From Brachionus plicatilis (Eukaryota > Rotifera > Eurotatoria > Ploima > Brachionidae), in the NCBI GenBank assembly GCA_010279815.1, contig QEOQ01000204.1:1811561-1875560 (forward strand): a stretch of DNA of 64,000 nucleotides, given 5' to 3'. The notes beneath the pieces were generated by a model. The model was given only the letters and a program-made list of their open reading frames with translations, was not told where the DNA came from and made no database searches. Position 1 is the first letter of the stretch, and every line of letters begins with the position of its first letter. Position numbers and translations under genes: made by a program. Positions 1-10,469 of this stretch are shown here, in pieces.

Positions 1-62
1 GAAAAATATTATTTCCAAAAGATAAAAAAAAATTCCAAAAATAATAATTTTTTTTTTCAAAG

Positions 63-2221
63 GCATTTGCACTGTTCTGCGGAATAGGTATCCAAAATAT
101 AATGATGTATGAAAAAGTGGTACGAGCTATGAATATGCAGCAAGTGGCATTGGATGTTTTATCTTATCATGTTTCATCAAATCAAGATGAAGTCGATCGG
201 CTAATTGTAATTAAAATTTTAACAATTAAGAAACTAATTAAAAATTATTTAAGGAAGAGGAAATTCCGGAAGCACACGAGCTAGGATTGTATTCATTCTT
301 TTTTGATGAAAATACTCTGGATGACATGGGAACTTTAAAAGCCTGTATTTCCATGTTTGGCGAGCTGGAACTTGTCGAAAAATTTAACATACCATATGAC
401 GTTTTGTGTAGATTTTTTTTGACAGTAAAAAAAAACTACCGCCCAGTAGCTTACCATAATTGGCGCCACGGATTCAATGTCATGTCGGCCATGTTCACTA
501 TCTTAACTGTTAGTGAAAACTTAATTTAATGCTAAAGTTGACAATTTAAAATTTATTTTTTTTAGACTGGACAATTTAAAAATACATTTAATGACCTTGA
601 AATTTTGTCTCTTCTGATCGCATGCATTTGCCATGACTTGGATCATAGAGGAACTACCAACAACTTTCAGATTAAGTAAACCGAAAAAAAAAATATTCAA
701 TTTTAATAAAATTGATTTAATTCAGAATTCAGAGTCCATTGGCAAAATTGTACACCACTTCGACTATGGAACACCACCATTTTAATCAGTGTATAGTTAT
801 ACTTCACAATAATGTGAGTTTTCATCTTATACAGTGGTGATTTGATAACAGTATTTTACGAAAAATTACGTAAAATACCGTAAATTAACCAAATTTTACC
901 ACATTTTACGTAAATTAACGTAAAATCTGAAAAGTGAAAAAGAAGTATTTTACGAAAAATTACGTAAATTTTCAGGATTTTGAGATAATTTTGGTAAAAT
1001 TTGGTAAAATTAAAAACGGCCAATTCAAAATTCAAAATTTTTTGAAAAAATGTCTTTTTTTTCCAAAAATCGAAAATTTAAGAAAACTTTTTTTTATAAC
1101 AATTTAAAAATAACTATTTTTTTGACCAATTTATGAAAAAAAAAAGTTTTCTTAAATTTTCGATTTTTGGAAAAAAAAGACATTTTTTCAAAAAATTTTG
1201 AATTTTGAATTGGCCGTTTTTAATTTTACCAAATTTTACCAAAATTATCTCAAAATCCTGAAAATTTACGTAATTTTTCGTAAAATACTTCTTTTTCACT
1301 TTTCGGATTTTACGTTAATTTACGTAAAATGTGGTAAAATTTGGTTAATTTACGGTATTTTACGTAATTTTTCGTAAAATACTGTTATCAAATCACCACT
1401 GTAAAATTCAACTAAATAAACAAAAATTATAAACTTTTAGGTTAATAATATTTTGACAAATTTAACACCAGTACAGCATTCCACGGCAATTGACTTGATT
1501 GAAAAGGCTATATTGGCCACTGATTTAGCCTTGCATTTCAAGTAAACAGTTATTTAAAAAAGAATTTTTCTCATAATTTTATGTAGACATATTGACAAAT
1601 TCATTGAGAAATCCAATTCACCTTCAAGAGCTGTCTTTGAGGCTACATCAGAAAAGGAACTTCTATTGTAACTCATTAAACAAGTAAATTCGAATTTATT
1701 TATTTTTCTGCTTTAAGGAATATTCTAATGACTGCCTGTGACTTGAGTGGCGGTGCAAAACCATGGAAATGTCATTATAGGGTATTTAACACAATTTTTT
1801 TTTCTATTTGATTATTTTTTTAAATGTTCTTTAGTTGTCTCAATTAGTTTCGAGTGAATTTTTTAGCGAAGGTGATCTGGAAAAAGAAAAATTTAAAAGA
1901 GAACCGATCGTAATTGATTCCTTAAACTTTGGAAAAAATTTAATTCAGGAATATTTTTTAGGATTCAATGAATCGGAGCAAGTCTGATAAATTACCCCAA
2001 ATGCAAATTCAATTTTTACAGAGTGTTTGCATGCCAATGTATCACGTAAGATATTTTTATTTATTTTTAATTTTTCAAATTTGCTTCTGTTTTTTTAGGG
2101 TCTGAGTTTATGTAATCCATTGATGAAGCCTATGCTAGACGGCTGTAATGAGAATATAATACAGTGGAAAAAGTTGATTCAAAATCAAAATGATAACAAA
2201 TCTAACATTGAACACAATTAA
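63..2221 (+). CDS. 3',5'-cyclic nucleotide phosphodiesterase, catalytic domain (5' partial, 10 exons)
   Basis: Class I phosphodiesterase that hydrolyses cAMP and/or cGMP. Exons I can join in frame: 63-206, 254-508, 566-675, 726-813, 1441-1541, 1587-1667, 1718-1781, 1835-1909, 1962-2045, 2099-2221 (stop 2219-2221), giving 374 residues. Visible signatures are FCGIGIQN and LSYH at the start (the linker after GAF domains), YHNWRHGFN with the first metal-binding His, [11 protein letters not shown] with the His-Asp metal pair, [45 protein letters not shown] and [17 protein letters not shown]. The pattern is closest to the GAF-containing PDE2/5/10/11 group, from memory; I cannot choose the subtype. 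The first exon begins at a 3' splice site (AAG at 60-62), so upstream exons, presumably the GAF domains, lie outside the window. Introns are 45-60 nt except 814-1440, which holds a foldback element. AATAAA follows at about 2316. Confidence 0.92.
832..1401. mobile_element. 570-bp foldback MITE, Tc1/mariner-type ends, in PDE intron
   Basis: An almost perfect palindrome: the arms at 832-1090 and about 1142-1401 are reverse complements, with a loop of roughly 50 nt. Ends begin CAGTGGTGATTTG, and a TA dinucleotide flanks each end (830-831, 1402-1403). TA duplication and CAGTG termini are the signature of Tc1/mariner elements. There is no coding capacity; the minus-strand ORF in the right arm is a by-product of the palindrome. 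It lies in the 627-nt intron 814-1440 of the phosphodiesterase gene. Confidence 0.88.
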
Positions 2222-3156
2222 ATACATTTTTAACCTGCACTTTGAATAAGCGTTAATTTTTTAGGCAAATTATTTTTTATTCTAAGCATATTTTTTATAT
2301 TTTAATACAGTAATTTAATAAATTTAAAGTTATTTTTGTTCTTTGATCTAAAATTGAGTAAATTTTTTGCTTATTATAAAGATTTTGATATTAATAAATG
2401 TTTATTCTACAATGAAACAAATAAATCAAAGTTTCAGATCTAATTTTATACTAATTAATTTTATATAATTATTATATTGAAAATAGTTCTAATAAAGGCT
2501 ATTAAATCGAATTTTCTAATTAACTTTTACTCTTAGAATAAAGACGAAAATTTAATATTTTTTTTTATTTCGAACATAACTCCGGAAGAAATTCGAAATT
2601 ATTATTAGAATAAAAACAACTTTTGCGCTTACTCTTAGTTAAGGGTCATGAGTCAAGGTTAATTCTTGAAAAAAATAAAAAATTTTTATAACATAGCTTC
2701 CATGGTATTAGTTCCATATAGAATAAACCATGACCACTTCTCTTAGAATTGACATTTTTCTTAGAATAGTGGTCACGAGTTTACAGTAATTCAGGCAAAG
2801 TTAATTCAGAAATTCAAATTTATAACTTTTATATTCATTTATTTATTCAAACTAAAATAATTAAATTTTTCACTTGAACAAATTGTAAATTTTAAAACAT
2901 TAAAGTTTTTTGTTTTTAAAAGTTTTTATTAAAATCAATTGAAAAATTTCAACCTCTTAATGTTCAATTATAAGGGTTATTTTAAAATTTTATCTATGAA
3001 AATAAACTAGACACAACATGTTAAGTAGATTCTTAGGAAAAATATTATTTTTTCTCTATTATTAAAAGCAAATATTAAATTTAATATTTTGATCTTGATC
3101 TCAAACTTCAATTTGCCTCAGTTGTTCTAAATATTTATTAAGAATTTGTTCAGTTT
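2222..3156. other. Intergenic, no gene seen
   Basis: AT-rich DNA after the phosphodiesterase stop. It holds poly-A-signal-like AATAAA near 2316 and 2395, and a repeated CTTAGAATA/TTCTAAGA-type phrase around 2530-2780. No splice-bounded or conserved ORF is visible. Confidence 0.5.
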
Positions 3157-3560
3157 TTACTTTATTAAATCACATCCCTTTGTTTTTATCCATATCAATT
3201 TCAGACGTTTTCCATAACTTTTGTTTCCGATTTCGCTAGCAACCTTGATTACTCTTCTTTGGATGGAATCACAGTCTGTTTTGAGAATTGGTGACCACAC
3301 TTGAACTGCAAGCTCCATAAGTGGACGGAAAAAGATCGAATATAGTAACGTCAGTAACTTGATATCAATTCTAACTAACATTTTTTTTATTTCTTTTGTT
3401 GTTGTTCGGCCCTTAATGCATAACAACACATTTTGAAACATTAAACTTTAAAAGCCAGTCTTTGGTCCATTGATACGCAGTATTAAATCATTGAAATGAA
3501 TCACAAACAGAAACGGAACAATAACGGATCCTTGAGGTACTCCACTATTTACTTCACATC
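3157..3560 (-). pseudogene. Decayed non-LTR retrotransposon reverse transcriptase fragment (CR1/Rex/L2-like)
   Basis: On the minus strand from about 3560 downward the conceptual protein reads NSGVPQGSVIVPFLFVIHFND, the core RT motif around SGVPQGS. It then jumps with a deletion and frameshift to TKDWLLKFNVSKC and continues to FFRPLMELAVQVWSPILKTD and IQRRVIKVAS, the typical segment downstream of the RT domain. The order matches LINE ORF2 proteins of the CR1/Rex/L2 group, but the catalytic FADD box is missing and at least two frame shifts are present. This is a dead copy. Family assignment is from memory of motifs. Confidence 0.8.
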
Positions 3561-3569
3561 AACTTGTTC

Positions 3570-5185
3570 ATGATATTGTTCCAATAAAAGAAAATTTCAA
3601 GTTTTTATGAAATAACAAAATGTAAAAATTAAAATTCGAATTGTTTCCGCTTCAGATTCAGAAAGCTGTTTTGAAGCAGGTAGAGCCTATTCAATCTAAA
3701 TACAAGATAATAAAATAATAAAAGATAACTTTTAAAATCAATTTTTTTCATATTATTCTGCGAAAATTTTTACGATTATTAGATTTAGGAAAATTATCAC
3801 AAAATAAATATCTTTATATATTTAATATTTTCAATGAATTAATTTTGAAGATAGAATTAGATAATTTTAAAATTTTTATTTGAAAATCACTTATTGATTA
3901 AACTTTTAATAACTTTAAAAATGGAATTGCTTTATTTTTGATTTTTATTTTAGTTGAATATAATTCAATTTTTTAAAGAAGGTGTAAATTGAGGCTAATT
4001 TATTCTATTACTATTTATTATTAATTTATTTGTTTAACTATACGGATATTAGTCTTAAAGACTTTTAGAATTCGGTATTTCAAACTGAACTTTCTCGACA
4101 AATTTAACTAATAAAGAAAAAATTGTAGAAAATTTTCAAAGCAGTATCGTCTAACCGCATAGTAAACGAAAAAGAAAAAGCAGAATTTTAGGAATTTTAT
4201 AAAAACAAAACGATTTTTAATAAGTACTTTTTAAATAAAATTCAATTTTTGTTTAATAAAAATTTTTGGAGCCAAAAAGTTTTTTTTCCAATTCATTTGA
4301 ATTGGAAAAAAAGTACTCCTTTTTTTCCCATTCATTTTAAAAAAAGAAGCCAAACATAATTTTAAAAAAAGAGGCCAAACGCCGACATTTTCTCGAAATA
4401 ATTCAATTATTTTATTATTAAAAGAAATTTTTTTATTTATTAATAAAGATTTTGAAACAGTTGAGTTGATTTATTTTCGATTAACCTTTATTAATAAATT
4501 ATAATGAGACCAATGTAAAATTTAAAATAATCATACCAAAATACCTTTTTTTATAAAAATTGTATTTCAATTTTAAATAAAAAAAATATGTTAATTAATG
4601 TTATATTAATGAAATAATTTATAGTATTCAATTTTACATTCAAGGAGCGCAATGTTTACAATCAAAAAAGTATCAAATTTGTTAAACTTTCTTATTTCGT
4701 TTTTTTCATAAAAGGATTTATTTAAAAATTAGTAAAATTAATTTAAATTTCAAGTTTTATATAATTTTTTTTTAATTAAGACACAAATTTAATGCATTTA
4801 AATTTTTCATAGTTTAAGTACATTGTTCTGTACCTCAATCGCATTGCTGTGCAGTTGTAAAAATTTAAGAAAGCCTTTTATTTTAGTTATTAAAAAAAGA
4901 TATTAATATAATGCTTTTGGTTATTTCTGTAAAAAAAGTTATATTAATAAATCGATTTTGTATAATTTTTTTAATTCCGGATTATCATGTTTCTGACATT
5001 TTCTCTGGATTAGATTAATTTTTTCTAACTATTGCTAAAATATAAAAAATATGTTTTTAAAAAAAGTTTTATCGATTTAGAAGTCGGTCATACATTAGGC
5101 TAGAATGTACAAACAAAAATAAAAAGTTTTAAAAATTTACTCCTAAGAGGCTGAAGCAAGCAAAAATTTATTTAAAATAATTGTT
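3570..5185. other. Intergenic, no gene seen
   Basis: AT-rich sequence with many A and T runs and no ORF I can defend. Only short low-complexity repeats are seen, for instance around 4270-4380. Confidence 0.5.
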
Positions 5186-5340
5186 ACTTATTTATTTATA
5201 TGTTACCTTACTGAGCTCAAGTTCGTTCAGAATAAAATATAAAAAAAAATAAAATAAAAAAAAAGTTAAATAAAATAAAATCAAAAAATAAAATTTAAAA
5301 AATAACTAAAAAAAAGTAGAATAGGTTAAAATAAATGAAA
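5186..5340 (+). repeat. LINE 3'-end remnant with A-rich tail (degenerate)
   Basis: TTTATTTATATGTTACC...GAGCTCAAG..GTTCAGAATAA, then a long AAAATAAAA-type tail. It is a worn copy of the dispersed 3' end seen more clearly at 9045-9235 and, reversed, at 33290-33403 and 37158-37200. The tail structure fits target-primed insertion of a 5'-truncated LINE. Confidence 0.55.
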
Positions 5341-6212
5341 TTAAAAATAGATATTTTAATTGAGATATAATCTTATTGAAGAGATTTTTATTGTGCTTGA
5401 TAACGATAGCAAAAAACGATAAAAACATTTTAGAACTAAAATGAAGGTTCTATTATGGCAGTAGCAGTAGTAAATGCACTAAAAGTGTCAAAATCAGTGA
5501 GTATGTTGCCTGGCACACTTTGATAACCAACGCAATCGATTACTACTCATTTAAGAATCAATGTCTAGTTTAAAACTATTACTGGAGGCGCTTCAAATAA
5601 TTCATTTTAATTTACGTGGGTTAATTTTTCTGAGTTTCTTTTTTATTCCTTCACAATATTTAAAGGATGATCTCTCAATTAATCGTAAATAATTTTCAAA
5701 AAATATTTATCACTAGTTCAAATTAGTTCTATTGTCAAATAAATTAATTTTTCCAAAAAATGGGAAGAGAATTAAATGTTGTTCTGACAGAGCCAGTTAT
5801 AAGGTAAAATTTAACAGCCGATTAGGTTGACCGCTGTACAACCAGTGATTAAGGCCTAAAAATTTTGATAGGTGAAATATTAACATTCATTTAAATAGTC
5901 CAAAAACTTGTAAAGTAAAAACAAAAAGTTTTCTTAAACGAAACTTATTTATTTAATTATAATTTAAGTCCAATGGAAAAATTGAAATATAATTTTTATA
6001 TATGTCGTATAGCAAAATTAATTATTTAGCTTTAATTAAATAAATCTATATCGAGTTATGAGTTTAATGCAGTAGAAAAGTAGACGTGAAACCATATAAG
6101 TGGGTGGCATGCAAGAAATTCTTTTCAAATTTGTAAATTTGAATCCTTAGATTTAAGTATTGAAAAAACATACTTGTTTATAAGTCACAGTTTGAAGTCT
6201 AAGTCACAAAAA
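5341..6212. other. Intergenic, no gene seen
   Basis: AT-rich. A somewhat less AT-rich patch at 5440-5590 and another at 5760-5860 have no conserved reading frame and may be worn transposon DNA. Confidence 0.4.
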
Positions 6213-6362
6213 TTTTTATCAATATCTGCTTCATTTGGACCAGTTGAAAGAATTTTTTCATAGTCTGGTTACATTAACAGACCACATAGGTCAAGATTAA
6301 CAGCCAGGAATTTGGAAGCAACTACTTTATTGGTTTCAAATATAGATTTATTAAATCATTGA
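6213..6362 (+). pseudogene. hAT transposase C-terminal (dimerisation) fragment
   Basis: A 50-codon frame reading SISASFGPVERIFS, an in-frame TAG, then SGYINRPHRSRLTARNLEATTLL and a terminal stop. The ..PVERxFS..G.....RsRL....E pattern is the conserved hAT dimerisation region. It has one internal stop and no upstream transposase, and it is bracketed by AAGTC-rich subterminal-like repeats (6181-6210 and 6363-6400). It is a remnant only. Confidence 0.8.
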
Positions 6363-6424
6363 TTTGACTTGACTTAAGACTTGTGACTTAAAAACAAGTT
6401 TGGAAAAAACTTTAAGAGAGATTA

Positions 6425-6562
6425 ATGGCCTTCACTCCATGTGGTGGCCAAGGGTTCATGAAATGTTACTGTGTTGGTAAATGTCAGGAAACTTGTAGAG
6501 AAAATGGCGTTTATTGTAATTTAAAATGCCATATAAACAATACTTTGGTCCTTTTTTTGTAG
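6425..6562 (+). CDS. Short Cys-rich ORF, probably transposon-derived
   Basis: A 45-residue frame from ATG 6425 to TAG 6560-6562. It contains CGGQGFMKCYCVGKC, then CREN, YC and KCH, giving a closely spaced C-x-C-x3-C...C...C...CH pattern. Such CXC/tesmin-like zinc-binding tails occur at the C terminus of some transposon proteins (from memory). It lies about 60 bp after the hAT fragment and shares its strand. No independent promoter or splice evidence is visible, so it may simply be the tail of a dead element. Confidence 0.35.
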   Translation: MAFTPCGGQGFMKCYCVGKCQETCRENGVYCNLKCHINNTLVLFL

Positions 6563-7470
6563 TAAAATAAAAGATTTTTTAAAAGAAATTAAATAATTAA
6601 AATTAGAATAGAGAAAGTCTTTAATTTTACTTCTAAAAATCATAAAAATTATCGATAGACGCCATAAAGTCTTTAATTTCTTAGAGTTGTTTTCTTGTTT
6701 ATCAATTTTTTCGATTATTGATCAATGTTTTATTTTATTTTTAAAAATGTATTTTTTTTATACTTATTCGTTAATTTTTAAGAATATAATCTATTACAAA
6801 ATATGTTTCTTTGAAAAAATTAAACTATTAATTTAAAGTTGAATTAATTTTAATTTTTTTAATTTATTGACAAACTAAATTGTCATAGTAGAACAATAAT
6901 TTACTAGAAAAAATGGGAGCAATAATTTTTTATTTATTTTCTGCTCGATAATTATTGAGTTAAATGGATACCCGCAGTTTAGAAACTTTTTAACACAGTC
7001 AACATAGTGTTATAATGATATTTTAACAGGAAATTAAAATATCATTATAACGGGTGCGCAATAATGCTTGTCCGACACTTCAATTAGAAAAAAAATTATG
7101 ATCAGATAATGATAAAATTATTAAAATTAACTGATTGATACAAAATTTTGTTTTTTTTTCAAAAATAATAATGGCTTTTTAAATTTTTTTATTTTTTCGT
7201 ATGCTCTTAGCTAAAGATTAAAGTCCAAGTCTGAACTTTAAATTTTTTTTTCTAAGTCCGGCCACATGAATTCTTTTCGCCGGTTCAGGTAGCTATTGTG
7301 GCGAACTAGTTAAAGTCAAAGTCACTAAAATTAAATTTACAGATACTGACAAGAGCTAATTATAGACCCAGAGTAGCATTCATCACTAAGATTACTAAAC
7401 ACATAATGATGATAATGGTAAATGGCCTCTCTTTTAAGAATTATTGTCTTTAATGAGCTATTTTTGTCTA
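6563..7470. other. Intergenic with a small inverted repeat
   Basis: No gene seen. A short hairpin-forming repeat at about 7010-7051 has arms GTTATAATGATATTTTAA and the reverse complement. The same TTATAATGATATT core recurs in the foldback element at 16308-16998. A less AT-rich patch at 7255-7320 contains CGCCGGTTC..GGCG but no tRNA fold. Confidence 0.4.
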
Positions 7471-7824
7471 TTATTGGATAATTTTAGCTACAGTTGGTCG
7501 TTGTATAATCCCGAATACCCAAACTTGCACTCTAAATAATATTTTTCCTTTCCAGTGCTTAACTTTTCCGTAAAGCAGCTCGTCGATTTTGACCATACAT
7601 CCATCACCCCTTCTAGTATTCGTTAGGTCTAGACTTAGGTAGCATGACTGCCTCATCTTATAAAAAATTCCACCGATAATTTCTTCACTAAAAGTTTTAT
7701 CAAAATTTAACTTTATTGCGTAACATGCTTTAGACATGGTCAATTGTGATGCACAACATTTTATTACCGCTGTTATTGCATTGTGAATTTTGGTATAAAA
7801 AACAAAAGAAATTAAAAATACCAA
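7471..7824 (-). pseudogene. Merlin/IS1016 (ISXO2-like) transposase fragment
   Basis: A minus-strand open frame of 117 residues. The centre reads GDGCMVKIDELLYGKVKHWKG followed by VWVFGIIQR. This matches the ISXO2-like DDE core, with the first catalytic Asp in IDE and the WVFG strand (family knowledge, by eye). The frame ends in stops soon after VAKII, where an intact transposase would continue to the remaining acidic residues. The Lys/His-rich stretch after the Asp is typical of Merlin elements. It is truncated and non-functional. Confidence 0.65.
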
Positions 7825-8040
7825 AGCTTAAGTTCTGAAGGACCAATACATGTTCTGTAAGTTTTAGCAACTAATACATTTCCTGTACCACCAATATACT
7901 GATTCTGCAACTTTCTGCAATAAATCTGCAAAATTCAGGAAATTGTGTATTTGACATATCATAAATCCAACTCATTTTTAATGTATCAGTTGCTACAATT
8001 TACAGAACATGTTTCTGTCCTTCACAACTTAAGCTTTGGC
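7823..8040. repeat. Foldback repeat, CTGCAAA family
   Basis: Inverted arms: CAAAGCTTAAGTTCTGAAGG near 7823 pairs with CCTTCACAACTTAAGCTTTG ending near 8038, with ACATGTTCTGTAA repeated inversely inside. The centre carries CTGCAA motifs. It is followed by TTTTTTGTACTAAAATTTAC at 8062, a phrase also beside the related copy at 43030-43320. Confidence 0.6.
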
Positions 8041-8574
8041 ATTTTTGATATTTTATTTTTGTTTTTTGTACTAAAATTTACAATGTCCACAATTATTACC
8101 TTCGGCGTTTTCTTAAAAAAACTGGAAAAAAGAGCCTTAAAAAATTCATTTTTATTTCAAATTTTTCAAAGATTTGTTCAAAAAATGATATATCTTGATA
8201 TTTTCTTTTAAATACTATCATAAAAAATTTTGAGCAGATCATTTAATTGAGTGACCATGCAAATATCATTTTCTGGTCAGTAACGTGGTGACAAAACGGG
8301 GAAGGTCCCGGTTAAGTTACTAGATTGACTTCTTAAATAAAGATAAAACGTGGTATTTAAGTGTGCTGAATAGTCCAATTAAATTGTAAGTCTTAAAAGT
8401 TGAAATTTACTTATATTGTTAGCTGATAGTACATTGGCAATGAGAAATCTTAGTACAAAAATTACAGTACAAAATATAAAAACTTTTTTTATGTATCTAA
8501 ATAATAAGCTATCTAAATATAGTGAACAAATATTTTTTTAGTATCTAATTATTTTATCTAAGTATCTAAATTTT

Positions 8575-8991
8575 TTAATTATGTATCAAATTTTTGTTTG
8601 TTGTATCTATTATAAAAAAAAAGGAAGTAGGATTTTTTTGATATTTGTGGTTGTGTTGGTCGGTTGACATGTAGGCTGTACACAATTGGGAATCGTCATG
8701 CATGTCTAGATACATTCGGACAGGACATTTGTGTTTTTTTCCAAATGTGTGACAGTCATAAAACCGTTTATTTTGCTTTAGATCACCTTTTCTACATTTT
8801 TGATTACCATAAACGGATAATAAAGCACGATCCGCAGCCTCAAAATTAAGAAAAACGCAAAATTGCTCATAAACCCTATAATTCCACCTCTTTTTATTCT
8901 CTATTTGTTCGAAAGCTTCGGCATCCAACAATGATTCTTCATTATTATTTGCCAATGGTTGGACGAATTCAATGCTGCTTGATTCAGTCAT
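8575..8991 (-). pseudogene. MULE-type transposase N-terminal zinc-finger region
   Basis: Minus-strand ORF of 138 residues starting at ATG 8989-8991. It has an acidic leader, then RWNYRVYEQF, KCRKGDLKQNKRFYDC and KCPVRMYLDMHDD, closing with DQHNHK. The Cys..Cys...His-x-His arrangement resembles the FLYWCH/WRKY-like finger at the N terminus of many MULE transposases. The frame runs into AT-rich DNA and stops before any transposase core, so it is a truncated remnant or a solitary domain. Family call by motif only. Confidence 0.5.
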
Positions 8992-9044
8992 GATTTTTTT
9001 GTTTAGTTTAGTTTAGTTTTTTTGTTAATAAACATAGTATTTAT

Positions 9045-9235
9045 TTATTTATTTATTTGTTTTCTGTACCGAGCTAGAGCTCCTTCAGAATAAGTTAAAA
9101 AAAAAATAATAAAAAAAAAAATAAAATAAAATAAAAATAAAATAAAAATAAAATTAAAGTTAATAAAATGAGATAAAAAAAAAGAATCGAAATAAAGTAA
9201 ATAAGCTAAAAAAATGAAAGTTGAAAAGACATAAA
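9045..9235 (+). repeat. LINE 3'-end remnant with A-rich tail
   Basis: TTTATTTATTTG...TGTACCGAGCTAGAGCTCCTTCAG, followed by a tail of about 100 bases built of AAAATAAAA. GAGCTAGAGCTC forms a small terminal hairpin. The same block ends a recognisable LINE at 37158-37640 (reversed), which identifies this as a 5'-truncated copy of that LINE's 3' end. Confidence 0.75.
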
Positions 9236-9519
9236 TAGGAATACAAGCTATCTTCAACATTAAGCCATTTTATTAAATTAGCCACATTAGATCCACCAGC
9301 TTCGTTAGACTCCACAAAATTTTCGAACCCCATTGTTTTTTGCAAAAATTATATTATATTATATTTTTAAAATAATAGAAAATGTTCTAAAAAAAATAAA
9401 CAGTATTTATTTTTCAATTTTTCTTATTTGGCATGATGCAATTATGTTTAAGATAATGTTATTCATATTTGATTTAAAATAAAGTGTTTTTGAAATTATT
9501 TTTTATGTTTGAGTTTGTA

Positions 9520-9770
9520 TTTTTTGTGTCTGGAATAAATGTAGAGCTTTTTTCTAATTGTGAAAAAATGGTTCTTTCAGCCAAATTCCAAGCTCTGCAA
9601 AAACTCTGCAATTTATTGCATATTTTAATCAAATATTTTTTGATAGTGTGCATTTACAGAAAATTGCAGTCTTTGCAGAACTTGGAATTCGATTGTACAA
9701 ATTTTTCCAATATTGTTCTCTTTATATAACCATTTTTTCCCAATTAGAGAAAAAATTAACGTTTTTACTT
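9520..9770. repeat. Foldback repeat, CTGCAAA family
   Basis: CCAAGCTCTGCAAAAACTCTGC at about 9590 pairs imperfectly with the reverse complement around 9670 (TTGCAGTCTTTGCAGAAC). Outer arms with AATTGTGAAAAAATGG and CCATTTTTTCCCAATTAG close the structure. TTTTTTGTACTAAATTTTCAC follows at 9770, as in the other family members. ORFs in this stretch are consequences of the repeat. Confidence 0.6.
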
Positions 9771-9974
9771 TTTTGTACTAAATTTTCACATTTCCAAGTA
9801 CATTTTGATATTAAACTGGTCAATTTCGGTTTTGTTTTCATGTCGATAGCAAAAAATATTATCAAGGAAAATAGTTATCTAAATTGATAGAACAAAATTA
9901 ACTTAATTTTGAAAACATTTTAACTCTTAACTCTTATTTTGACCTAAAAATTAAACTGTATTTCTTCTGTCAGT

Positions 9975-10080
9975 ATTTCTCTATGTGTTATGCGCAAGGA
10001 GCTATCATAGGTTATCTCCTAGTTGGCCACTTCCGCCAGCAAGTCTGGCTGTAGTTTATATATATCATTATTATTATTAT
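9975..10080 (+). repeat. Possible second LINE/SINE 3' tail ending in an ATT microsatellite
   Basis: A relatively GC-rich block (AAGGAGCTATCATAGG...TAGTTGGCCACTTCC...) ends in TATATATATC and (ATT)n at 10065-10080. This looks like the 3' end and simple-repeat tail of a retroposon. No second full copy was seen in the window. Confidence 0.3.
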
Positions 10081-10185
10081 TTGAAATAGAAAAATTTGAC
10101 AACAGGAAAGACACCTGTAATCGCAAAACCAAAAACTAGAATGATTAATGGAATTTGAAAAAAAAATTTTTTTCACTAAAAAAAT

Positions 10186-10431
10186 TCAAATATAATATGC
10201 CTTGCACTATCCTTAGGATGTCGCTTAATCCATAAGTGCTTTCGTTTTGTTAAGGAACATGGAGAGTGGTGCTTTGGGTTCAACAAGCTGGCTATCAAAA
10301 ATGACGACAGATTAATCAACTCCAATAGGCTTTATGTATGCGGATATTGTGATATCCAATGCATACTTTGTTTTACTACACTAATTTGTCTTTATTTAAC
10401 TGTTACTAAGATTAAAATAGAATTGTAAATT
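10186..10431 (+). other. Unidentified Cys-containing reading frame, possibly a degraded gene or element end
   Basis: An open frame of about 80 codons with no ATG reads LSLGCRLIHKCFRFVKEHG, then WCFGFNKLA, then LYVCGYCDIQC, before TAA near 10431, with AATAAA at about 10450. The codon composition is less AT-biased than the surroundings, so it may be the last exon of a gene or retroelement. I do not recognise it, and no upstream exon could be joined. Confidence 0.2.
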
Positions 10432-10469
10432 TTTTGTATTTTTAACGAAATAAAGTTTTTTATTTTGAA

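Noticed and set aside
1114..1299. 61-codon minus-strand ORF
   Set aside because: Lies wholly in the right arm of a palindromic MITE; Phe/Lys-rich translation of A/T runs.
7945..8211. 88-codon plus-strand ORF
   Set aside because: Covers a foldback repeat arm and AT-rich flank; no motif or splice context.
9160..9345. Minus-strand ORF starting MQKTMGFENFVESNEAGG
   Set aside because: The first 35 residues look coding-like but run straight into the reversed LINE tail at 9045-9235; it cannot be supported as a gene.
9484..9887. Two overlapping ORFs of about 80 codons
   Set aside because: Generated by a foldback repeat; composition is Phe/Leu/Ile/Lys from A/T runs.
10040..10060. Possible tRNA or tRNA-derived SINE
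   Set aside because: No A/B box pair or cloverleaf could be built; treated as a retroposon tail only.
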